Of a stretch of 64,000 nucleotides of DNA, positions 58,133-64,000 are shown in pieces (positions within the stretch are counted from its first letter, which is position 1; every line of letters starts with the position of its first letter). A model generated the notes under the pieces. It ran no database searches. It was not told where the DNA came from and saw nothing but the letters and a program-made list of their open reading frames with translations. Location: positions 1 to 64,000 of the forward strand of contig NZ_CP011786.1 in assembly GCF_001263395.1 (NCBI RefSeq). Direction: 5' to 3'. The position numbers were made by a program, and so were the translations under genes. This DNA is from Bifidobacterium actinocoloniiforme DSM 22766 (GTDB taxonomy: Bacteria; Actinomycetota; Actinomycetes; Actinomycetales; Bifidobacteriaceae).

Positions 58133-58161
58133 AGTGTAGCAGCCAAACCACCCGACAAAAA
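58133..58161 (-). promoter_or_regulatory. Putative promoter of RCC1 copy 2
   Basis: On the minus strand TACACT (58133-58138), 17 bases, then TTTTTG (58156-58161). It is the homolog of the copy 1 promoter, with a poorer -10. Confidence 0.4.
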
Positions 58162-58613
58162 CAGTTGGCGGGCCAGAGAACGTTACGAGCGGACCACAGG
58201 CGGGGCCAGCTTGCCGGTGGTGAGGGGGAGCGCCTGTCCGTTGCAAGGGCTGAGAGAAGGTGGCGTAGCGCAAGGTGGGCGAGGGGCTCCTCCCCAAAGG
58301 CGAAGAGCTCCTCCCCAAAAAATTGATTACTCGTGTCCGCTCCGATGGGGCCGTGGTCAGTGGGTCGAGCACGAAATCGTAGCGGCGGATGAGATGGTCA
58401 AATCGTTCCAATCCGCGTAGGGCGCCGTCCCCGTATGAGCCGACTTGTAGGCCAGCGTTGGCAGGAGCCGTTGTGAAGACTCCGCATACCCCTCCTCCCG
58501 TAACCGAAGATGTGTCGCGTTGAAACCAGGTGACCCCTCGCTTTCGTCCAGCGACCCGCCCCCGGGGATAATATTAAGGAAACCGCGGCGTCTGAGACTG
58601 GGAGGTGGGGGGC
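58162..58613. other. Gene-free stretch between RCC1 copy 2 and AEC transporter 2
   Basis: No gene recognised. It holds the upstream regions of two divergent genes and no RNA family signature. Confidence 0.5.
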
Positions 58614-59618
58614 ATGAGGATCCTGATTCAACCGGCGACGCTGCTGGGGATTATCCTGGCTGGCTACCTCTTCAAACGCTTAAGGCTCTTCCGCGAGCGC
58701 GACTACCGAGTCCTCCAGACCGCCGAATTCAATCTGATCCTGCCTGGAGCCATCATCTACTCATTTGCCACCAACCCCCACCAGGTGAGCTTCCTGCTGC
58801 TGTCCGCCTTCGCCGTGCTGGCCGCGCTGCTGCCGCCGCTGGGCGTCTACCTGACCACCCGGCGTACGCCCGCGGACCGGCGCGCCTTCCTGATGCTCAA
58901 CACCTCCGGCTTCAACATCGGCTGCTTCTGCTTTCCGCTCCTGCAAACACTGATAGGCTCGGCGGCCTTGGTGCCCGCTGCCATGTTCGACCTGGGCAAC
59001 GACGTGATGGTGGCGGCAGGCACTTCGGTCATGACCCAATCGCTCCTGCACATCGAGCCCGGCAGGCCGCTGTCCGAGCAAGGGGAGGTGGACGCGCCGG
59101 TCATGCCCAGGCCGCGCTCGGACGACCCGGACGTCCGGCGGCTGCGGCGCAAGGCCCTGCTGGTCGGCATTGGTAAGGGGTTCTTCGGTTCGGTCTGCTT
59201 CGATGTGTACCTGCTGATGGCGTTGATGATGCTGCTGGGTCTGAACCTGCCTAGCTGGGTGGCGCAGGTGACGCAGCCCTTTTCCGGGGCGAACGCGCTG
59301 GTCTCCATGCTGATGGTGGGGATGCTGATGGAACTGCCGGACGGACGCGGTGACATCAAAGCCGTGGGGCAGGTGCTGGCCTGGCGGCTGCCCTTGGGGC
59401 TGATCTTCGCCGTGGCCGCATGGTTCCTGCTGCCTTTCGACCCGGTGGTGCGCGAGGCCATCGCCCTGTGCTGCTTGTCTCCCACCGCCATTTTCGCCAC
59501 CATGTTCACCGATAAGGTGCTGGGCAACGCCCGCCTGGCCGGCTTCACCCTGGCCCTCACCGCTGTAATCAGCACCGTCGCTATGGTCGGCGCGCACCTG
59601 TTGACCGCGGCCCTGTAA
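58614..59618 (+). CDS. AEC-family transporter, 2
   Basis: A 334-residue membrane protein. The ATG at 58614 has GGGAGGTGG at the right distance; a GTG three codons earlier is weaker. The family features LNTSGFNIGCFCFPLLQTL and the C-terminal LSPTAIFATMFTDKVLG are visible. It differs from the AEC protein at 54270 and is not a recent duplicate. Divergent from RCC1 copy 2. The substrate is unknown. Confidence 0.83.
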   Translation: MRILIQPATLLGIILAGYLFKRLRLFRERDYRVLQTAEFNLILPGAIIYSFATNPHQVSFLLLSAFAVLAALLPPLGVYLTTRRTPADRRAFLMLNTSGFNIGCFCFPLLQTLIGSAALVPAAMFDLGNDVMVAAGTSVMTQSLLHIEPGRPLSEQGEVDAPVMPRPRSDDPDVRRLRRKALLVGIGKGFFGSVCFDVYLLMALMMLLGLNLPSWVAQVTQPFSGANALVSMLMVGMLMELPDGRGDIKAVGQVLAWRLPLGLIFAVAAWFLLPFDPVVREAIALCCLSPTAIFATMFTDKVLGNARLAGFTLALTAVISTVAMVGAHLLTAAL

Positions 59619-59656
59619 GCGCCCGGCTGGCCTGGGGGCGGAGGGGGCATGAAAAA

Positions 59657-59694
59657 CGCCCCCGACCGGGGCTCTGCAAAGCCGGCCGGGGGCG
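59657..59694 (-). terminator. Intrinsic terminator of the diacetyl reductase gene
   Basis: CGCCCCCGACCGG pairs imperfectly with CCGGCCGGGGGCG (59657-59669 with 59682-59694). On the minus strand the stem is followed by TTTTTC. Confidence 0.85.
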
Positions 59695-59725
59695 AGAATT
59701 GTACAGTTCGCGGGGACCCGGGGAA

Positions 59726-60511
59726 TCAGCGGTACTGCATGCCGCCGTCTACGATGATGGTCTGACCAGTCATGTAAGCGGACTTATCGCTGGCCAGGAA
59801 GGAGATCACGCCAGCCACGTCGTCGGGGTGCTCCAGGCGCTGCATGGCGATTGAATCCACCATGCCTTTCAAGTTCTCGCCCTTGGGCTTGCCGTTCAGC
59901 TTGCCCATCTCCTCGTCGATTTGGCCCCACATGGGTGTATCGACCACGCCGGGGGCGTAGCCGTTGACGGTGATACCCCTGGGCGCTAGCTCCTGGGCGG
60001 CGGTCTGGGTCAGGCCGCGCACCGCGAACTTTGCCCCGGAGTAGGCGCCGAGAATCGGGAAGCCCTCGAAGCCAGCAATGGAGGAGGCGGAGATGATGCG
60101 GCCGTGCTTCTTGCCCAGTTCCTCGAACTTGGCCGCAGCCGCCTGGATGCCGTAGACGACGCTGAAGATGTCAACGCGCGCCATAGCCTCTAGCTGCTCG
60201 GTGGTGATTTCGGTGAAGGGGGTGACCTGGCAGATGCCCGCGTTGTTGACCATCACGTCGAAGCCGCCCAGCTGGTCCGCGGCATCGTCGACCAGGCCGA
60301 AGACCTCGTCGCGCTTGGACACGTCAGTCGCCCGGAAGAAGGTCTTGCGACCCTCCGCTTCGATCGCGGCGATCGTCTCCTGGGCGGTCTGCTCTTGCTG
60401 CTTGAGGTCGGCGACGGCTACGTCGAACCCGTCCTTGGCAAGCTGGATGGCGATGCTACGGCCGATTCCTCGGGCTGCGCCGGTCACTACAGCTACTTTT
60501 GGCTCTGACAT
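59726..60511 (-). CDS. Diacetyl/acetoin reductase-type short-chain dehydrogenase
   Basis: A 261-residue SDR. The cofactor site TGAARGIGRSIAIQ, the NNAG motif (VMVNNAGICQVTPF), the catalytic Ser in SASSIAG and the YSGAK Tyr-Lys pair are all present, and the protein ends in GQTIIVDGGMQYR. The overall pattern fits (S)-acetoin-forming diacetyl reductase (ButA/BudC), which reduces diacetyl to acetoin and acetoin to butanediol with NADH. Another secondary alcohol substrate remains possible. Monocistronic with its own terminator. Confidence 0.85.
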   Translation of the reverse strand: MSEPKVAVVTGAARGIGRSIAIQLAKDGFDVAVADLKQQEQTAQETIAAIEAEGRKTFFRATDVSKRDEVFGLVDDAADQLGGFDVMVNNAGICQVTPFTEITTEQLEAMARVDIFSVVYGIQAAAAKFEELGKKHGRIISASSIAGFEGFPILGAYSGAKFAVRGLTQTAAQELAPRGITVNGYAPGVVDTPMWGQIDEEMGKLNGKPKGENLKGMVDSIAMQRLEHPDDVAGVISFLASDKSAYMTGQTIIVDGGMQYR

Positions 60512-60766
60512 CCATGTCTCTTTTCTATCCGCGCCAATGGCGCTTCATTCGCGCCGCACAAGCACGCGACGCACAAGTCGGAGGACTCTGCGACGTCCTC
60601 CATCCCCTTTTCGTGACTTTATCATGCCGCCTGAGGGCGCGTCAATCCGTATACGGGGCACGGCGCTGGGGAGTCACATTGTGAGACGGGAAAAGCAAAA
60701 AGCCTGGAGCTCGTGTTATTCTTCTGCATGTCGGATCGCCAAATCATGACATTACATAGGAGAACT

Positions 60767-62167
60767 ATGCACGAGCTGTTCAGGCTCAAAGAGAATGATA
60801 CCACAGTTTCTACAGAGGTGGTAGCCGGCATCACCACCTTCTTCGCGATGGCGTACATCATCGCGGTCAACCCCTCGGTCCTGTCCACGGCGGGGATGCC
60901 CTGGGGGGCCGTCTTCATCGCTACGATCATCGCCGCCATCATCGGCACCCTGGTCATGGGCCTGGTGGCGAACGTGCCCTACGGCGTGGCTCCGGGGGTC
61001 GGGCTCTGCGCCTTCTTCACCTTCACCGTGGTCAAGGGGCTGGGCTTCAGCTGGCAGGAGACCCTGTCGATGGTCTTCATCTGCGGCGTGCTGAACATAA
61101 TCGTCACCGTCACCAAGCTGCGCAAGATGATTATTCGCGCGATTCCGCCCGTCCTCCAACACGCGATCGGCGGCGGCATTGGCGTGTTCATCGCTTACGT
61201 AGGCCTGCTCAACGTTGGCATCATCAAGTTCAGCCCTGACAAGTCCTCCGCGGCCGGCGCCAACCCCAGCCTGGCCACCTTCAACACGCCCTCGGCGATC
61301 CTATTCGTCATCGGTCTGGTGCTGACGATCGTCCTGATGGTCTGCAAGTTCAAGGGCCGCTGGGCTTTTCTCAACAAGGCCTCTTTCGTCATCGCCATCA
61401 TCGTGGTCACCCTGATCGGCATCCCCATGGGGGTGACGACCGCCGCCCGCTCGGTCAACCTCGGTCAGGCCTCCTCCCAGCTGCCGCAGACCTTCCTGGC
61501 CATCTTCACTCCCGCCGGATTCCCAGCCCTCTTCTCCGACCCGGCCAAACTGCCGATCGTGTTGGTCACCATCTTCGCCTTCTCCCTGTCCGACACCTTC
61601 GACACAATCGGCACCTTCGTGGGCACCGGCCGCCGTTCGGGCATCTTCTCCGAGGCGGACGAGCGGTCCTTGGAGTCCGGCCATGGCTTCTCCTCCAAGA
61701 TGGACAAGGCCCTGTTCGCGGACGCCACGGCCACCTCGATCGGCTCCCTCTTCGGCACCTCGAACACCACCACTTACGTGGAGTCCGCATCGGGCATAGC
61801 CGCAGGCGGGCGCACGGGCCTGACCTCGGTGGTCATCGCGGCCTGCTTCGCCCTGTCCGCCCTGTTCGCTCCGCTCGTCTCCGCGGTGCCCTCGGCAGCG
61901 ACCGCCCCCGTCCTGGTCATCGTAGGATGCATGATGATGTCCACGTTCGGCGAGATTGACTGGACCGACCTGTCCGAGGCCATCCCCGCCTTCTTCTCCG
62001 CCATCTTCATGGGCTACTCCTACTCGATCTCCTACGGTGTGGCCGCTGGCTTCATCACCTACTGCCTGACCATGACCTGCAAGGGTAAGGCCAAGCAAGT
62101 CCATCCGATCATCTGGGGCGTAGGCGCCCTGTTCATACTGGACTTCGTCCTCCAAGCCATCTTCTAA
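60767..62167 (+). CDS. Purine permease of the NCS2 AzgA/PbuG type
   Basis: A 466-residue transporter. The ATG at 60767 has TAGGAGAACT upstream. Segments such as VVAGITTFFAMAYIIAVNPS, APGVGLCAFFTFT and the substrate-site region SSLFGTSNTTTYVESASGIAAG are characteristic of the guanine/hypoxanthine/adenine group. About 12-14 helices. It imports purine bases by proton symport. No purine riboswitch could be recognised in the leader. A terminator follows. Confidence 0.92.
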   Translation: MHELFRLKENDTTVSTEVVAGITTFFAMAYIIAVNPSVLSTAGMPWGAVFIATIIAAIIGTLVMGLVANVPYGVAPGVGLCAFFTFTVVKGLGFSWQETLSMVFICGVLNIIVTVTKLRKMIIRAIPPVLQHAIGGGIGVFIAYVGLLNVGIIKFSPDKSSAAGANPSLATFNTPSAILFVIGLVLTIVLMVCKFKGRWAFLNKASFVIAIIVVTLIGIPMGVTTAARSVNLGQASSQLPQTFLAIFTPAGFPALFSDPAKLPIVLVTIFAFSLSDTFDTIGTFVGTGRRSGIFSEADERSLESGHGFSSKMDKALFADATATSIGSLFGTSNTTTYVESASGIAAGGRTGLTSVVIAACFALSALFAPLVSAVPSAATAPVLVIVGCMMMSTFGEIDWTDLSEAIPAFFSAIFMGYSYSISYGVAAGFITYCLTMTCKGKAKQVHPIIWGVGALFILDFVLQAIF

Positions 62168-62188
62168 AGCAGCGTTGGATGTACGCAC

Positions 62189-62223
62189 GAACGCCCACCC
62201 GGGCTTCACTTGGGTGGGCGTTC
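62189..62223 (+). terminator. Terminator hairpin after the purine permease
   Basis: GAACGCCCACCC (62189-62200) pairs with GGGTGGGCGTTC (62212-62223), with an 11-base loop, 22 bases past the stop. Confidence 0.75.
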
Positions 62224-62520
62224 ACTGTATAAGGGCCAGGGGACCGCCGGCGCTCCCGGCGTGCGGGGCCTGGGCACCGGTGTCGAAGGGATACAGGCCG
62301 CCTTTTGGCAGGTTGAAACCAGAACCTAGGGGAGGGGAGGAGCAGGGGGCGCACCGGGCGTCCCGGCATCCGGCAAGCCCAAGGGCGCAGCGGATGGATA
62401 CGTACGATCTGCCTGTTCACCCGGCGACCGCTTGCCCCTGCGCGGGCTCCGTGATTCCCCGATTGCTTTCGCAGCCCCCCACCCCTTCCCCTGGATGCGT
62501 GGAAAGCTCGCTGACATACG
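62224..62520. other. Gene-free stretch between permease and RpfB-like gene
   Basis: About 300 bases with several G- or C-rich runs; no gene, RNA or repeat is recognised. Confidence 0.5.
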
Positions 62521-62557
62521 ACGAGGGCCCGTCCGCGCGATGCGGACGGGCCCTCGT
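62521..62557 (-). terminator. Hairpin after the RpfB-like gene
   Basis: A perfect 16-base stem ACGAGGGCCCGTCCGC (62521-62536) with GCGGACGGGCCCTCGT (62542-62557) and a 5-base loop, 13 bases past the stop. Confidence 0.7.
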
Positions 62558-62570
62558 CATACGGAGTGGT

Positions 62571-63581
62571 TTAGTACCAGCCGGAGGCTTGGGACTTAGC
62601 CCAGGCGCCGCAGGGGGTGCCGTAGCGGCTGGCGATGTAGCCCAGACCCCAGTTGATCTGCACGTTGGCGTCGCTCTCCCAGCCTGGGCCCATCTTCGAG
62701 CCAGGCAGGGCCTGGGGGATGCCGTAAGCGCCCGAGGGGTTAGCGGCGTTCGTGCGCCAGCCGGACTCCTTGTTCCACAGCTGCACCAGGCAGGTGAACT
62801 CTCCCTCGCCCCAGCCGCGGGAGAGGACCAGCCCGTGCGCCAGCGCCTGGGAATCACCGACCGGAGCTGTGGTGGAGGACCCAGCCGAAGCGCTTGGGGC
62901 GCTTGCCGAGCCGCTGCCGGTGCCGACCAGGATGACCTTATCGACCGGGGCCTGCTTGACGAAGGAAGCGAAGATGTTCGAGGAAAGGCTCTTGCTGCCT
63001 GCCTTGGTGATCAGGGAGGTCGTCTCCATGACGCCGTTCTGGCCCTCGGTCTTGACCTTGCGGGTGCCAGCGGGCAGGGAGTCGGTCCTCTCCTCGATCG
63101 TGTTGAAGGGGATGGCGGAGTCTTCGCTCTTGACCGAAGCGTCAGCGCGCTCGATCTCGATGGTCGTGGACTCGTTCACCTTCGTCTGCAAGGAGGGGGT
63201 GACCTGGTCGCCAGGATCCAGTGTGATGTCGCCGGCGTCCAGCACCGACTTGACCGTGGTGAAGTGGTCGCCCAGGATGACCCGCTTGACCCCGTTGATC
63301 TTCACGCTCACGTAGGAAGTGCCGGAGTCGGAACCGCCGCTCCCACGGTTGAGAGCCTTGCGCACATTATCACGCGAAACCTCTGCTGACCCGTTCTCGG
63401 TCGCGGAGAAGGCGGTCGCGCCGGGATTGGGTGCCCGGTTCTGGGACTGGTGGAAAGTAGTCGTGGCGATGCCGATGCCAACCAGCATGACCACCGCGGA
63501 GCACCCCGCGATGACCCGCATCCACTGACGTTTGGTCAGCGCTTTCAGCCCTGCCGTTCGCTTCTTGCGATGCGACGCCAT
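62571..63581 (-). CDS. RpfB-like secreted muralytic protein (DUF348, G5 and lysozyme-like domains)
   Basis: A 336-residue protein with a basic N-terminus, a signal/anchor helix (about residues 22-42), one DUF348 ubiquitin-like domain (SVKINGVKRVILGDHFTTVK) and a G5 domain (about residues 145-210). After a Ser/Gly linker comes a C-terminal lytic transglycosylase-like fold with the catalytic Glu in WNKESGWRTNAANPSGAYGI. Cysteines near TCLVQL and TPCGAW may pair. The layout is like RpfB, which cleaves peptidoglycan and stimulates regrowth. AAGGAGCG precedes the ATG. Confidence 0.88.
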   Translation of the reverse strand: MASHRKKRTAGLKALTKRQWMRVIAGCSAVVMLVGIGIATTTFHQSQNRAPNPGATAFSATENGSAEVSRDNVRKALNRGSGGSDSGTSYVSVKINGVKRVILGDHFTTVKSVLDAGDITLDPGDQVTPSLQTKVNESTTIEIERADASVKSEDSAIPFNTIEERTDSLPAGTRKVKTEGQNGVMETTSLITKAGSKSLSSNIFASFVKQAPVDKVILVGTGSGSASAPSASAGSSTTAPVGDSQALAHGLVLSRGWGEGEFTCLVQLWNKESGWRTNAANPSGAYGIPQALPGSKMGPGWESDANVQINWGLGYIASRYGTPCGAWAKSQASGWY

Positions 63582-63771
63582 TACGCTCCTTCAACTTTGC
63601 TTGCAAATCCTCGGCGGCCGGTGCGCGCTCCAAACGCGAACCCATCCGCGTCAGCCCACGCTCTTGACTACAGGGTCAACGGACCAAAACTCCGCCGGTA
63701 CACATTCTCGACGTATTTTAGCTCGCGCGCAGTCATCTGTACAGCTCGGAGGTCGAAGGGCCGGGGCGCGT

Positions 63772-64000
63772 TCACTTCCCGGCGGGCTCCTCGGCGTCCT
63801 CATCGAGCTTGACTTCGCGGGCCTGGCGGATCACGTCGTCCAGGTCGGAGGCGCGCAGGGCGCCAGCCTGCTTGAAGATGATCTGGCCCTGCTTGGCGAT
63901 CATCAGCGTGGGGACCGCCTGGATGTCCGCAGCGGCCGCCAGATCCTGGTTCTGGTCGATGTCGACCTTGCCGAAGACGATGTCGCTGTTGGCCTCGGAA
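63772..64000 (-). CDS. Thioredoxin, C-terminal half (5' part beyond window)
   Basis: About 75 residues from the right edge to the stop at 63772-63774. The pattern FGKVDIDQNQDLAAAADIQA, then VPTLMIAKQGQIIFKQAGAL, is the C-terminal half of a thioredoxin, including the conserved cis-Pro. The CXXC lies beyond the window. An acidic tail (DEDAEEPAGK) follows. 190 bases separate it from the RpfB-like start. Confidence 0.85.
   Translation of the reverse strand, partial: SEANSDIVFGKVDIDQNQDLAAAADIQAVPTLMIAKQGQIIFKQAGALRASDLDDVIRQAREVKLDEDAEEPAGK

Noticed and set aside
60620-60766. Purine riboswitch before the purine permease
   Set aside because: No conserved three-way junction core sequences could be found in the leader.

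Overview
The window is a GC-rich, densely packed chromosomal segment of an actinobacterium, most likely a Bifidobacteriaceae member. The inference rests on gatCAB, an actinobacterial-type Rho with an Arg/Asp-rich insert, a long AtpH, nucS directly after atpC, DUF2469, a GlnR-like orphan regulator, NrdH, an RpfB-like muralytic protein and several wall-anchored surface proteins. The species cannot be fixed from sequence alone.

Layout. 1-1.6 kb: the 5' part of a secreted RCC1-repeat surface protein (copy 1, minus strand), cut by the window edge. 1.8-4.6 kb: a two-gene ABC exporter with unusual Pro/Ala/Gly-rich extensions on both subunits. 4.7-13.7 kb: gatC-gatA-gatB, a GNAT protein, DUF2469, a UDP-galactopyranose-mutase-like FAD protein and rho. 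13.8-25.5 kb (mostly minus): a frameshifted Zn alcohol dehydrogenase, valS, an oligopeptide-binding protein, glnR-nth, a DUF3290-DUF421 pair, an M20 peptidase and ppa. 25.7-35.9 kb is accessory: two paralogous single-pass membrane proteins, a 1311-aa wall-anchored adhesin, a frameshifted LysR regulator divergent from an F420-reductase-like NAD(P) protein with a perfect operator palindrome between them, and an XRE regulator. 36-44.2 kb: initiator tRNA, the complete F1Fo ATP synthase operon atpBEFHAGDC and nucS. 44.4-54.2 kb: nrdH, an FKBP lipoprotein, an envelope pair, a YbbN-like protein, a CYTH protein, tRNA-Arg(CCG) followed by a decayed AlbA_2/Schlafen-type gene, argS and a Maf-NUDIX fusion. 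54.2-59.6 kb: RCC1 surface protein copy 2, between two AEC-family transporters. 59.7-64 kb: a diacetyl/acetoin reductase, a purine permease, an RpfB-like protein and the 3' half of a thioredoxin.

The most notable system is the pair of RCC1-repeat surface proteins. Both carry an 11-G homopolymer inside the signal-peptide codons. In copy 1 the tract leaves the signal peptide in frame with the body. In copy 2 the same length puts it out of frame, with a stop after about 38 codons, so one extra G would restore a 846-residue secreted protein with a C-terminal LPKAG anchor. This looks like slipped-strand phase variation of two related surface proteins. They also share 167 identical bases, a sign of recent exchange. 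Single-base frameshifts in short homopolymers also break the alcohol dehydrogenase and the LysR gene; sequencing error must be excluded for all of these.
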